From: Imperialibacter sp. EC-SDR9
GTDB taxonomy: Bacteria > Bacteroidota > Bacteroidia > Cytophagales > Cyclobacteriaceae
Reading direction: 5' to 3'
DNA length: 64,000 nucleotides
Assembly (NCBI RefSeq): GCF_902498805.1
Contig: NZ_LR701578.1
Coordinates: 62,001-126,000 of the forward strand
Part shown: in pieces, positions 25,376-34,890 of the stretch
How positions within the stretch are numbered: the first letter of the stretch is position 1
Layout of the letters: each line of letters begins with the position of its first letter
Notes under the pieces: model-generated
Told to the model about the DNA's origin: nothing
Databases searched by the model: none
What the model saw: only the letters and a program-made list of their open reading frames with translations
Made by a program: the position numbers and the translations under genes

Positions 25376-28072
25376 ATGAAGAAGCTATTTGGCCTGGCAA
25401 TTGCCGTATTGTCTGCCGCACATTTTTCCTACGCCCAAAAGTGGACAGTGGATGATGTGGTCAATCAGGAGTCTCTTTCCGACGCAATTTTTTCTGACGA
25501 CAACAACCTGGTGGCTTGGGTGAAACGCAGGCCTGATCCCGACAAAGACAGCTTCGTGTCCGACATTTATCTTACCCGGCTTAATAGCAAAGACAAGGAT
25601 GGCAACTTTAAAACAGTGCAGCTTACCAGAGGCGACGAGTCGGAAAGCAATCCTGTTTTTTCTGCCGATGGAGAAACCATCTACTTTCTTTCCTCCAAAG
25701 CCAAGGGCAAAAACCTGTGGGCTTTGTCGCTACTTGGTGGAGAGGCGTACGTAGTCGACTCTTTTGACGTGTCCATTTCACAGCTAAAAAGGCTGGATGC
25801 GACAACCCTGATTTTCAAAGCCGAAGAAGGCAAGACGCTTTATGAGTCCGAAATAGAAAAGAAAAAAGACAATGTGCAGGTAATTGAAGACTCCCTGCAT
25901 GTGAAGCCAAGCAGGTTATTCACGTTCGATACGGACAAGAAAAAAGTACAAAGGGTAACTGACAACCAATTCCCCATCAACAGCTACGCTATTTCGCCCG
26001 ATGGCAAATGGGTAGTTACCTCGCAGACAATGTCGCCTCATTATGGTGTGGATGGCAAGCCTTCCCCCACACACCACCTTTGGAACCTCTCTGACAAAAC
26101 GAGTCAACAAATACTGACTACAGGTTATCAAACCCAGGGCAACTTCCAGTTTGCTGCCGACAACAGCGGATTCTATTTCACAAGCGTCCTTTCGTCCGAT
26201 CCCGAATGGCAGGGAGCTGGCATCGACCTGTTGCATTTTTATACGCTCTCGACCAATAGCGTTAGGCAAATCAACCTCGGCCACGACTGGGGTTTAGGTG
26301 CAGGCTACGATGTGGCTGGGTCTCTCGTGATAGGCTCACTGGCAAAAGGCGCCTATAATGGGCTGGCTTTTTATAGCAAAAACGAGGGCAACTGGAGCAA
26401 GGAAATCATCAGTGCAGGCAACTACACCGATCATTTGAGTGTGGTAGCGGCGGCCAAAAATGGGGCAAAGCTATTAGTGGGATACTCCACAGCGTCTCTT
26501 CCCACCCAAGTTCGGGTAGCGGAAGTTGTCAAAGGAAAGAAGGGCAATTCGCTGGTCGTTGGTCAGGAACTAACCAAACTTAACACACACCTGGCGAAAA
26601 AGCCGATGACAAAATCGGAAGTGATTACCTGGACAGGTGCCCTGGAGGAGGAAGTAACAGGCATTCTCTATTACCCAACCGACTACAAAGCCGGCAAGAA
26701 ATACCCGCTCATCGTAGCTATTCACGGTGGCCCGTCGGGTGTGGACATGGATAGATGGGCCGATCGCTGGGGATATTATCCTCACCTGATGGCCGAGAAG
26801 GGCGTGTTTACCCTCAAACCCAACTACCATGGTTCATCCAACCACGGACAGAAATTTGTCGAGTCCATCAAAGGACACTACTACGAATACGAACTGCCAG
26901 ACATCATCAATGGCATTAAACTGCTCAACGAAAAGGGATATATCTACGAAGATTCCATGGCAGTAATGGGCTGGTCGAACGGCGCCATTCTTGCCACTAT
27001 GCTCACTGTTGAGCATCCCCACCTGTTCAAAGTGGCTGCAGTAGGTGCTGGCGATGTGAATTGGACTTCAGACTATGGCAATTGTCAGTTCGGCGTCACA
27101 TTCGATCAGAGCTATTTTGGTGGTGCGCCATGGGACAACCGCAATGGCAAAACCTACAACGAAGCCTACATCCTAAAGTCGCCGCTGTTTGAAATGGAGA
27201 AAGTGAAAACACCCACGCTCATTTTCCACGGCAGCGAAGACAGGGCCGTACCCCGGGACCAGAGCTGGGAATACTACCGGGCCCTCCAGCAAATAGGGCA
27301 GGCCGACGTGCGCTTCCTTTGGTTCCCCGGACAGCCGCATGGCTTGCAGAAAATTACCCATCAGCAGCGCAAAATGACCGAAGAAATTGCCTGGTTCGAC
27401 AAATACCTGTGGGGCAAGCCAGACAAAACCAATGAGGCTTTCAAAAAGGGCAGCCCGCTGGCGCAGCTGATCAGCAAAGAGAAGGCAAAAACGACAAACG
27501 GAGCCTACGGCGAAATGGCGAAGGGCAGCCTGATACCCGAAACTGCTGCGACGAAAAAAGATTCAATAGCCATTGGCAAATTTGAAGTGACCAATGCACA
27601 GTTCAAAGCCTACAGCACCGAGTTCAGCTTCCCGGCCGGGCAGGACAATTTCCCGGCGGTGGTGAGTCTGGAGCAGGCGAAGGGCTACGTCTCCTGGCTA
27701 AGCACTCAAACCGGCCAAACCTACCGGTTGCCCTCAACGGGTGAAGCCAAAAAGCTGCATGAATTGGCGCTCAAGTCGGCTGCGAAGGAAAATACGCTCA
27801 ACTACTGGGCAGGCTACGACATCACCATCGACGACCTGACCGACTTCAAAGCAAAGTTAGCTGAAGTAAAAAGCTCCCTCCTGAAAGAGGCAGGTTCCTT
27901 CCCAGCCTCCAAAGTAAAAGAAGCTGAAATCTACGACCTCGGCGGCAACGTGGCTGAATATGCTTCCGATGGAACTACCTACGGTTTTGGTGCCTATGAT
28001 TTTGCCGATGAAAAGGCTGGGGCAATGGCTGTAGACAAGAGGAGTGTTGGGTTCAGGGTGGTGAGGGAGTAA
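25376..28072 (+). CDS. Exported S9 (prolyl oligopeptidase/DPP-type) peptidase fused to an FGE-like domain
   Basis: 898 residues with signal peptide (cut after YAQ). Residues about 25-400 form the beta-propeller (WDL-type and SPDGKW motifs); the alpha/beta-hydrolase part (about 410-690) has YPLIVAIHGGPSG, the nucleophile Ser534 in GWSNGA, Asp622 in HGSEDRAVP and His655 in GQPHGL, a complete S9 triad. Residues about 715-898 are an FGE-sulfatase-like module (IGKFEVTNAQFKAYS, YRLPSTGEAKKLHE, IYDLGGNVAEYASDG, VGFRVVRE) without a Cys pair. Family members cut dipeptides or oligopeptides in the periplasm; the extra module may bind substrate or the cell surface. It follows the DUF4249 array by 74 bases. 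Confidence 0.88.
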   Translation: MKKLFGLAIAVLSAAHFSYAQKWTVDDVVNQESLSDAIFSDDNNLVAWVKRRPDPDKDSFVSDIYLTRLNSKDKDGNFKTVQLTRGDESESNPVFSADGETIYFLSSKAKGKNLWALSLLGGEAYVVDSFDVSISQLKRLDATTLIFKAEEGKTLYESEIEKKKDNVQVIEDSLHVKPSRLFTFDTDKKKVQRVTDNQFPINSYAISPDGKWVVTSQTMSPHYGVDGKPSPTHHLWNLSDKTSQQILTTGYQTQGNFQFAADNSGFYFTSVLSSDPEWQGAGIDLLHFYTLSTNSVRQINLGHDWGLGAGYDVAGSLVIGSLAKGAYNGLAFYSKNEGNWSKEIISAGNYTDHLSVVAAAKNGAKLLVGYSTASLPTQVRVAEVVKGKKGNSLVVGQELTKLNTHLAKKPMTKSEVITWTGALEEEVTGILYYPTDYKAGKKYPLIVAIHGGPSGVDMDRWADRWGYYPHLMAEKGVFTLKPNYHGSSNHGQKFVESIKGHYYEYELPDIINGIKLLNEKGYIYEDSMAVMGWSNGAILATMLTVEHPHLFKVAAVGAGDVNWTSDYGNCQFGVTFDQSYFGGAPWDNRNGKTYNEAYILKSPLFEMEKVKTPTLIFHGSEDRAVPRDQSWEYYRALQQIGQADVRFLWFPGQPHGLQKITHQQRKMTEEIAWFDKYLWGKPDKTNEAFKKGSPLAQLISKEKAKTTNGAYGEMAKGSLIPETAATKKDSIAIGKFEVTNAQFKAYSTEFSFPAGQDNFPAVVSLEQAKGYVSWLSTQTGQTYRLPSTGEAKKLHELALKSAAKENTLNYWAGYDITIDDLTDFKAKLAEVKSSLLKEAGSFPASKVKEAEIYDLGGNVAEYASDGTTYGFGAYDFADEKAGAMAVDKRSVGFRVVRE

Positions 28073-28177
28073 ATACGCCCGCTTTCCGCTTAAATAGGGC
28101 TATCACCGTACAAGTTTGGAAATGATCGCCTGTAGGATTAAATTATATTACACATCACCTACCAATCATTTCCTGTT

Positions 28178-29479
28178 ATGACTACCAAAGCCCTCCTGCT
28201 GTTCGTCTTTTTTCTTTGCTGTACCCGATTAAGTGCCCAACCCGGATGGATTTGGCCGGAAGATTCAACCAAAGCTGCCAAAGCAAAAGAGTACTATGCG
28301 CTCTATTCCGACCTGTCAAAGCTGGGCAATTCTGAGGAAGCACTGCCATACCTTGAGTGGCTGCTTACAGAAGTGGCGAACTTGAATGTGGGCCTTTACA
28401 TTGGTGCTGCCAAAACTTATGAAGACCTGGCAGAAAAAGCGGAGGACGCAGCAATTAAGGTGTCTTACCAGGAAAAGGTATTGGCCATCTACGACAAACG
28501 CATAGAGTACTTCAACCATGAAGGAGACGTGCTCAACCGAAAGGCATTTTCAGCCTACAAATTCTACAAGGACAACAAAGCGAAATACCCGCAGCTGATT
28601 GAATTGTTTGATAAGGCAAACAGCCTAAATGGAGTGGCAGCATTTGACAATAATCTGATCGCCTTTATGGACGTGCTAAAAAGGTCGAAATTGACTGGCG
28701 GTGCAATTTCCGACGAAGAGGTACTAGAGTACTATGACAGGATCAGCGAAATTCTTGAGGCAAAGATTGCCAAGGAACCATCGGAGTGGTTGATAAAAAT
28801 ACAGGAAACGATTGACCAGATTCTCATCGAAATTGTTCCGCTGGATTGCAGTTTTGTGGAAAATACCCTGGGAAGTAAACTGAAAGAAGATCCCTCGAAC
28901 CTGAAGATGGCAAAGAAGGTTTTTCATCTTTTGCTCACAGGCAAGTGCACAAACAGTCCTCTCTTCTTTGAATCCGCCAAAATCATCCAGGACGAAGCTC
29001 CATCCTATGGTTTTGCCAGAATTCTGGCGGCAAAAAGAGCTGCTGACGATGATCATGAAGCTGCACTAAAATACTACAACGAGGCGCTAAACCTCACCGA
29101 TGAAAATGAAAAAAAGGCTGAGACGTCGCTGGACATTGCCCGGATTTATGCAGCTCAGGAACAAAAGGCGATGGCTCGAACACATGCGAGAAAGGCACTC
29201 GGATACCAGGAGGAAATGCCTGAAGCCTACAACCTGATAGGCAACCTTTACTACCATAGCTATGAAGACTGCAAAGAAGGTGTGAGCCGGGTGAAAGACA
29301 GGGCGGTTTTCATCGCAGCGTACGACATGTACCGGAAGGCAGGCAACTCAAAAGGAATGGAGGAAGCGAAAAGCCAGTTCCCTTCTATAGGAGAGATATT
29401 CGAAGAAGGAATGCAGGAAGGAGATAAAATAACCCTGAGTTGCTGGGTAAAGGAAAGTGTCGTATTGCAGAAAAGATAG
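28178..29479 (+). CDS. Exported TPR-like protein
   Basis: 433 residues: signal peptide (LLLFVFFLCCTRLSAQ), then a mostly helical protein with tetratricopeptide-like pairs, for example YYALYSDLSKLGNSEEALPY, ALKYYNEALNLTDENEKKAE and ARTHARKALGYQEEMPEAYN. TPR proteins of this layout scaffold periplasmic or outer-membrane complexes; no closer assignment can be made. It has its own 105-base upstream gap and is convergent with the branching-enzyme gene. Confidence 0.78.
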   Translation: MTTKALLLFVFFLCCTRLSAQPGWIWPEDSTKAAKAKEYYALYSDLSKLGNSEEALPYLEWLLTEVANLNVGLYIGAAKTYEDLAEKAEDAAIKVSYQEKVLAIYDKRIEYFNHEGDVLNRKAFSAYKFYKDNKAKYPQLIELFDKANSLNGVAAFDNNLIAFMDVLKRSKLTGGAISDEEVLEYYDRISEILEAKIAKEPSEWLIKIQETIDQILIEIVPLDCSFVENTLGSKLKEDPSNLKMAKKVFHLLLTGKCTNSPLFFESAKIIQDEAPSYGFARILAAKRAADDDHEAALKYYNEALNLTDENEKKAETSLDIARIYAAQEQKAMARTHARKALGYQEEMPEAYNLIGNLYYHSYEDCKEGVSRVKDRAVFIAAYDMYRKAGNSKGMEEAKSQFPSIGEIFEEGMQEGDKITLSCWVKESVVLQKR

Positions 29480-29574
29480 TCAACATCATTTTTATCCTCT
29501 CCTACAACAGGCGAGTGATCGGTTATCAATTTCCGTATTGACTACCAACCAATCACTGTTTACCATTTACCTCC

Positions 29575-31593
29575 TCACACCCTCTTCATCACCAAACAAA
29601 CCCTTGCCGGTAAATATACACTCAGGAAGTGTTCTCCATACAGGTTCACTGTTGGATAAGTCATTTTGTCGTCCACTCTTCCGAAACCTCCGAACTTGGC
29701 ATGGTCACTGTTGAGCACGATTTTGTAGTCACCACCCTGCGGCACTTTGAACCTATAGTCTGGCACTGAGTTTTGTCCATGAAAGTTGAACAGGAAGATC
29801 AGGTTCTTGCGCTCAAAAATGATGACCTTATTGGTATCATCCATATTGAGCTGCTGAGCCGGTAGGCTGTCGGGAATTGCCTCCGCAGTAGCCAGGTGCA
29901 CCATGGCTTCGTCAAAACTGTTGAGGTACTGATAGCGCAGATCGGCATGATCCACAAGGCTCCACTGCCTGCGGGCATATTTGTAGCTCCAGCCATTGCC
30001 CTCCCTCGGGAAGTCGACCCACTCAGGGTGCCCAAACTCATTACCAATAAAGGTCAGATAGCCTTCACCGCCCAAAGACAGAGTAAACAACCGTAGCATT
30101 TTGTGCAGCGCAATGCCCCTGTCGATGATCAGACTTGGAAGTTCCTTGTGCATGTGGGTGTACATCTCCTTGTCCATCAGCCAAAAGGCGAGCGACTTAT
30201 CACCCACAAGGGCCTGGTCGTGCGACTCGGCATAGGCGATGTTTTTCTCCCCAAACCGTCGGTTCTGCAGCGTACTCCACATCTCGTGGATATTCCACTC
30301 TTCATCGGTTTTGTGCTTCAGCAACTTGATCCAATAGTCAGGAATGCCCATGGCCAGCCGATAGTCGAAACCAAGGCCGCCTTCTTTCGTCGGTCGGCAA
30401 AGGCCAGGCATGCCACTCATGTCTTCGGCGATAGAAATAGTGCCTTTTTTGGAGTGGATAATTTCGTTGGCCAACTGTAGATAGGTGAGTACATCCCAAT
30501 CGACCCCAGCAGCGAAATATTTGTCGTAGTGGTCGAAGCTTACGTTGCCATGATGGAAGTAGAGCATCGACGTAATGCCATCGAAGCGGTATCCATCAAA
30601 ATGAAACTCCTCCAGCCAGTATTTCACATTCGACAACAAAAACTGCTTCACCTCCCATTTGCCATAATTGAATAGCATGGAATCCCACTGCTCGTGAAAG
30701 CCCCGGCCCCCTTCATGGAAGTATTGTGTTTGGGTGCCATCGAGCTTGTTGAGTCCTTCGGCAATATTCTTCACGGCATGAGAATGCACAATGTCCATGA
30801 TCACTGCTATGCCCATTTCGTGCGCCTTGTTCACCAAATAGCGCAAGTCGTCCGGTGTACCGAAGCGGCTGGTGGGTGCAAAATAGTTGCTCACATGATA
30901 GCCAAAGGAGCCGTAGTAAGGATGCTCCTGCACGGCCATCATTTGTATGGTGTTGTAGCCCAGCTTTTTGATCCTCGGCAAAGTAAGCTCAGCAAACTCC
31001 CGGTACGTACCCACTCCCTCCTTCTCCTGAGCCATGCCCACATGGCACTCGTAAATAATCGGACACTTGCTGGCAGCCACCGATGAAAACTTGGCATCCG
31101 ACCATTTGAATTTTTTTGCTGGCTTATAAACGCAAGCAGAGAAATCATAAGTGGTAGGATCCTGCACAACGTAGGTGGCATAGGCTGGAATCCTATCCAT
31201 TTCGCCTGCCTCAGATTTCACGTGCACCTTAAACTTAGTGCCGTCCTGAAATTTCTCGCCCTTCTTTTCTTCAGCAATGAAAATCTCCCAAATGCCTTCC
31301 TTGTTTTTCTTCAGCTTGTGCGCCTCTCTGTCCCATCCGTTAAAGTCGCCCACCACTGAAAGCGCATGGGCGGCAGGCGCCCACTCACGATACCACCAGC
31401 CGTCGGCCTTGTCGTCGTAGGTAAGGCCAAAATACTCGTAGGCCGAGGCAAATTGATCCAAAGAGCCGGAAGCTTTTTTGATATCCCCCATGGCTGCATT
31501 GAACCTTTCGATCCTATTACTCACCTCTTCAGCATAAGGTTCCAGCCAGGGGTCATTTTTAACAAGTATCGGAGTGGTAGTCTTTTTGGCCAT
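29575..31593 (-). CDS. glgB: 1,4-alpha-glucan branching enzyme (GH13)
   Basis: 672 residues, cytoplasmic. An N-terminal CBM48 module (about 60-155, WAPAAHALSVVGDFNGW) precedes the GH13 barrel with the nucleophile Asp338 (DGYRFDGITS), acid/base Glu390 (SIAEDMSG) and His458-Asp459 (AESHDQ), then a C-terminal beta domain. It cuts alpha-1,4-glucan chains and rejoins them by alpha-1,6 links, making branched glycogen. The domain style, with a short linker and WDSMLFNYGKWEV, resembles eukaryotic-type branching enzymes also common in Bacteroidota. Co-directional with the SDR gene 14 bases upstream; no other glycogen genes lie in the window. Confidence 0.92.
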   Translation of the reverse strand: MAKKTTTPILVKNDPWLEPYAEEVSNRIERFNAAMGDIKKASGSLDQFASAYEYFGLTYDDKADGWWYREWAPAAHALSVVGDFNGWDREAHKLKKNKEGIWEIFIAEEKKGEKFQDGTKFKVHVKSEAGEMDRIPAYATYVVQDPTTYDFSACVYKPAKKFKWSDAKFSSVAASKCPIIYECHVGMAQEKEGVGTYREFAELTLPRIKKLGYNTIQMMAVQEHPYYGSFGYHVSNYFAPTSRFGTPDDLRYLVNKAHEMGIAVIMDIVHSHAVKNIAEGLNKLDGTQTQYFHEGGRGFHEQWDSMLFNYGKWEVKQFLLSNVKYWLEEFHFDGYRFDGITSMLYFHHGNVSFDHYDKYFAAGVDWDVLTYLQLANEIIHSKKGTISIAEDMSGMPGLCRPTKEGGLGFDYRLAMGIPDYWIKLLKHKTDEEWNIHEMWSTLQNRRFGEKNIAYAESHDQALVGDKSLAFWLMDKEMYTHMHKELPSLIIDRGIALHKMLRLFTLSLGGEGYLTFIGNEFGHPEWVDFPREGNGWSYKYARRQWSLVDHADLRYQYLNSFDEAMVHLATAEAIPDSLPAQQLNMDDTNKVIIFERKNLIFLFNFHGQNSVPDYRFKVPQGGDYKIVLNSDHAKFGGFGRVDDKMTYPTVNLYGEHFLSVYLPARVCLVMKRV

Positions 31594-31607
31594 AGTTGCG
31601 GGGTGTT

Positions 31608-32429
31608 TTAAATAAAGAAGTCAGGCATGAGGTTGGCAGAAGGGTCGACAGCATAACCAGCGAGATCGGTAATGCCCTCCGCCTTCAACACTTCATCGTC
31701 AATATAGAAATTGCCGGTGGCTTCTGATGACTTTCTCCTTAAAATATAATAAGCAGCGTCGGCCAGTATCTCCGGTTTCCTCGATTGATTCACCATCTGA
31801 TCACCTCCCAGCAAGTTCTGCACGGCAGCGGTGGCGATGGTTGTTCGGGGCCACAAAGCGTTAACAGCAATATTATCCTTTTTAAACTCCTTGGCCATGC
31901 CCAGCACACACATGCTCATGCCAAACTTGGCCATGGTGTAGGCCACGTGAGGCGCAAACCAGCGAGCCTCCATGTTGAGCGGCGGCGACATATTCATGAT
32001 GTGTGCGTTCTCTGCCTTTTTGAGGTAGGGAATGCACGTCTTCGACATCAAAAAAGTGCCTCTGGTATTTACCTGATGCATGAGGTCGTATCGCTTCATT
32101 TCGGTGGCCAGCGTTGGTGTAAGGCTAATGGCACTGGCGTTGTTAATCAGTATATCGATCCCGCCAAACGTCTCCACTGCCTTCTCCACCGCGGCCTGCA
32201 CCTGGTCTTCAAAGCGGATGTCCACCATCAACGGCAAAGCCTTACCTCCCGCCTGTTCGATTTCCTCGGCTGCAGTATAGATAGTGCCTGGCAGTTTCGG
32301 ATGAGGTTCGGTTGTTTTGGCTGCGATTACAATATTGGCACCTTCACTGGCCAATTTTTTGCCTATGGCGAGGCCAATTCCTCTGCTGGCACCGGTGATA
32401 AAAACTGTTTTATTCTTAAAATATGTCAT
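31608..32429 (-). CDS. SDR family oxidoreductase (HSDL2-like)
   Basis: 273 residues with a classical short-chain dehydrogenase fold: TGASRGIGLAIGKKL for NAD(P) binding, NNASAISL, and the catalytic YTMAK (Tyr-x-x-x-Lys). The insertion TTEPHPKLPGTIYTAAEEIE after the second strand is typical of the hydroxysteroid-dehydrogenase-like protein 2 group, often linked to fatty-acid metabolism. The substrate is unknown. It leads a minus-strand pair with glgB (14-base gap) and is divergent from the S41 protease gene. Confidence 0.86.
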   Translation of the reverse strand: MTYFKNKTVFITGASRGIGLAIGKKLASEGANIVIAAKTTEPHPKLPGTIYTAAEEIEQAGGKALPLMVDIRFEDQVQAAVEKAVETFGGIDILINNASAISLTPTLATEMKRYDLMHQVNTRGTFLMSKTCIPYLKKAENAHIMNMSPPLNMEARWFAPHVAYTMAKFGMSMCVLGMAKEFKKDNIAVNALWPRTTIATAAVQNLLGGDQMVNQSRKPEILADAAYYILRRKSSEATGNFYIDDEVLKAEGITDLAGYAVDPSANLMPDFFI

Positions 32430-32466
32430 ATATTTATGGGTTCGATCTGCATCATTTAGAAAGGGG

Positions 32467-32540
32467 TAACGTTATTGTTTAAATTAAGGGAATTATTCAT
32501 AATTTAAGAATGATTGTAAAGAATAACTCCGCAACGTTGC
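32467..32540. promoter_or_regulatory. Divergent promoter region with two AACGTT palindromes
   Basis: TAACGTTA (32467-32474) and GCAACGTTGC (32531-32540) are perfect palindromes that share the core AACGTT and lie on each side of the AT-rich gap between the SDR and protease genes. They could be operator sites of one regulator; two six-base cores can also occur by chance. Confidence 0.25.
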
Positions 32541-32587
32541 TTCAATAAATAATTCGTTCAAGTAGACGCTCGCAAAACGCCCGCACA

Positions 32588-34237
32588 ATGAGTAAATTTC
32601 AAAGACGCCTCTTTATACCTACGCTGCTAGTACTGGCCATCGGCTGGTTTGGTTTTTCCAGCTACAGCGACAAATTTTTTCAAATAGCCAAAAATCTCGA
32701 TTTGTTTGCTTCCATCTACAAGGAAATTAACACCTACTATGTGGATGATGTGAACCCAAACAGGTTGATCAAAACAGGTATTGATGCGATGCTGGAAAGC
32801 CTCGACCCCTATACAGTATATATTCCTGAAGACGACATAGAAGACTTCCGCACCATGACAACCGGTGAATACGGGGGCATAGGTGCAAGCACAGAATTTC
32901 TTGAAGGACACCACACCATCATCATGCTGCAGGAAGGTTACCCTGCTCACAAAGCTGGCTTGCAAATAGGTGACCAAATTCTGAGCATCAATGGCATTGA
33001 AGTAGAACAAAAAGAAAGCTTCGATTTGGGCAAGCTGCTCAAAGGGCAGTCAAGAACAAACTTTGGCATCACCGTTAACCGATACGGCAAAAAGGAGCCA
33101 ATGGTGTTTCAGGTGGATCGTGAAAAAATCACCATTGACAATGTGTATTACTCAGGCATGGTGAATGAGAATATTGGGCTGATCAAATTAACTGAGTTTA
33201 CAACACATGCCGGGGACGAAGTAAAAAAGGCGGTGATCAAATTGAAGAAAGAAGGCGCCACTTCTATTATTCTTGACTTAAGAGACAACCCGGGCGGGCT
33301 ACTGCACGAGGCAGTTAATATTTCGAATATTTTTCTTCCCAAGGGCAAAAAAATAGTTGACACAAAAGGCAAAATCACCGACCTCAACAGAACTTATAAG
33401 ACACTGGATGAGCCGGTGGACACTCAAATCCCATTGGCCATTCTTACCAACAGCGGCAGCGCATCGGCTTCCGAAATTGTGGCTGGCGTTATTCAGGACT
33501 TCGACAGAGGCGTTTTGATTGGCGAAAAGACTTTTGGAAAAGGACTCGTACAATCCACACGCCCGCTGAGCTACAATGCCCAGCTCAAAGTCACTACCGC
33601 CAAATACTATATCCCTAGCGGCAGATGTATTCAGGCATTGGACTATGCTCACCGCAATGCCGATGGCACTGTCAACAAGCTGCCTGATTCTTTGAAAGTA
33701 GCATTCAAAACCGGAAATGGCCGGGTGGTATATGATGGCGACGGGTTGGATCCTGACGTGGTGGTTGAGGTAGAAGACTATCCAAGCATCGCACTTGTAT
33801 TGTCTTCCAAAGGCTATCTGTTCCAGTATGCCACGCTTTACCATTACCAGCATCCACAAATTTCGGCCGCCAGAGAGTTTCAGCTAAGCGACTCCGACTA
33901 CAACGATTTTCTAAGTTGGGTTCGTAAAAAGGAGCTTTCTTACGAAACTTCCGTGGACAGGGCTTATCGTCACCTGCTTGCCGCAGCCAAGAGAGACAAG
34001 ACCTACGCCAGCCTTGAAGACCAACTCGGATCCCTGGAAGAAAAAATCAATGCGCTGAAAGAAAAAGACCTCACCAAGTTCAAAGACGACATCAAAGGGC
34101 TGTTGGAGCAGGAAATCATTACCCGCTACTACCTGCAAAAAGGGCTCATCGAAGTGACCTTCCCCGACGATCCGGATATTCAAAAGGCGATTCAGGTGCT
34201 GAATAACCCTGCTGAGTACAAAAGAATTTTAGGCTGA
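32588..34237 (+). CDS. S41 family C-terminal processing peptidase with PDZ domain
   Basis: 549 residues; an N-terminal membrane segment (about 8-25) anchors it, facing the periplasm. A tail-specific protease start (about 35-90), PDZ domain (about 95-170, GYPAHKAGLQIGDQILSING) and S41 catalytic core follow, with Ser293 in SGSASASEIVAG and Lys318 in GEKTFGKGLVQ, 25 residues apart as in Tsp/CtpA. The C-terminal helical tail (about 430-549) is long. It degrades or trims periplasmic proteins from the C-terminus. Divergent from the SDR gene. Confidence 0.92.
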   Translation: MSKFQRRLFIPTLLVLAIGWFGFSSYSDKFFQIAKNLDLFASIYKEINTYYVDDVNPNRLIKTGIDAMLESLDPYTVYIPEDDIEDFRTMTTGEYGGIGASTEFLEGHHTIIMLQEGYPAHKAGLQIGDQILSINGIEVEQKESFDLGKLLKGQSRTNFGITVNRYGKKEPMVFQVDREKITIDNVYYSGMVNENIGLIKLTEFTTHAGDEVKKAVIKLKKEGATSIILDLRDNPGGLLHEAVNISNIFLPKGKKIVDTKGKITDLNRTYKTLDEPVDTQIPLAILTNSGSASASEIVAGVIQDFDRGVLIGEKTFGKGLVQSTRPLSYNAQLKVTTAKYYIPSGRCIQALDYAHRNADGTVNKLPDSLKVAFKTGNGRVVYDGDGLDPDVVVEVEDYPSIALVLSSKGYLFQYATLYHYQHPQISAAREFQLSDSDYNDFLSWVRKKELSYETSVDRAYRHLLAAAKRDKTYASLEDQLGSLEEKINALKEKDLTKFKDDIKGLLEQEIITRYYLQKGLIEVTFPDDPDIQKAIQVLNNPAEYKRILG

Positions 34238-34319
34238 AAAACTTTTTAGGTAATTCTATGTAACCTTTCTCTCCGACCAAGGTTTTCCCGCCGAACATGA
34301 ATCGATAACCCCAGGTGGT

Positions 34320-34886
34320 TTGAATGCTTTGGACGACAACTCGCTCATGCTGAAAGTCAAGGCCGGCGATCTTGACAAGATGGCTTTGCTGTATGAGCGA
34401 CACAACAGAAATCTTTTTGGCTTTTTTTATAAGCTAACCGGCAGCGGATCGGTGAGCGAAGACCTTGTGCACAATGTCTTCTACCGAATGCTCAAGTACC
34501 GCTACACCTTTACGGAGGACACCTCCGGCAGTCATCGGTTTACTGCCTGGATGTATCACCTGGCAAGGAATGTAAACGCCGACCATTTCAAAAAACAAAA
34601 GAAGGTTTCTTACACCGACGACATGGAGCCCTGGGAAAGAAAGCTCAAGGTGGATGAGAATGCGCATTCTCAAATGGCCAAATCGCAAGACCTCGAGCTT
34701 TTGCAAAAAGCGATCAAACACCTGGCGCCTGAAAAGCAGGAGATGCTCATCCTCACTAAATATCAGGGGATGAAGTACGAGCAGGTGGCTGACATCTTCG
34801 GGATCACTGAAGGGGCAGTAAAGGTGCGGATGCACAGGGTGCTGCAGGAATTGAGAGAGGTTTATTTAAAGCTGGAAAAGGTATAA
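34320..34886 (+). CDS. ECF-type sigma-70 family RNA polymerase sigma factor
   Basis: 188 residues from a TTG at 34320 (the in-frame ATG at 34347 is an alternative that would trim nine residues). Region 2 is visible as LYERHNRNLFGFFYKLTGSG, EDLVHNVFYRMLKY and FTAWMYHLARNVNADHFKKQ; region 4 as LAPEKQEMLILTKYQGMKYE followed by VADIFGITEGAVKVRMHRVL. ECF sigma factors direct polymerase to envelope or stress promoters. Four bases upstream of the membrane HEAT-repeat gene, which is likely its control partner. Confidence 0.9.
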   Translation: MNALDDNSLMLKVKAGDLDKMALLYERHNRNLFGFFYKLTGSGSVSEDLVHNVFYRMLKYRYTFTEDTSGSHRFTAWMYHLARNVNADHFKKQKKVSYTDDMEPWERKLKVDENAHSQMAKSQDLELLQKAIKHLAPEKQEMLILTKYQGMKYEQVADIFGITEGAVKVRMHRVLQELREVYLKLEKV

Positions 34887-34890
34887 CGTC

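Noticed and set aside
31785-32459. 224-codon open frame on the + strand
   Set aside because: Antisense to the SDR gene with His/Cys-rich translated text; a shadow of the real gene.
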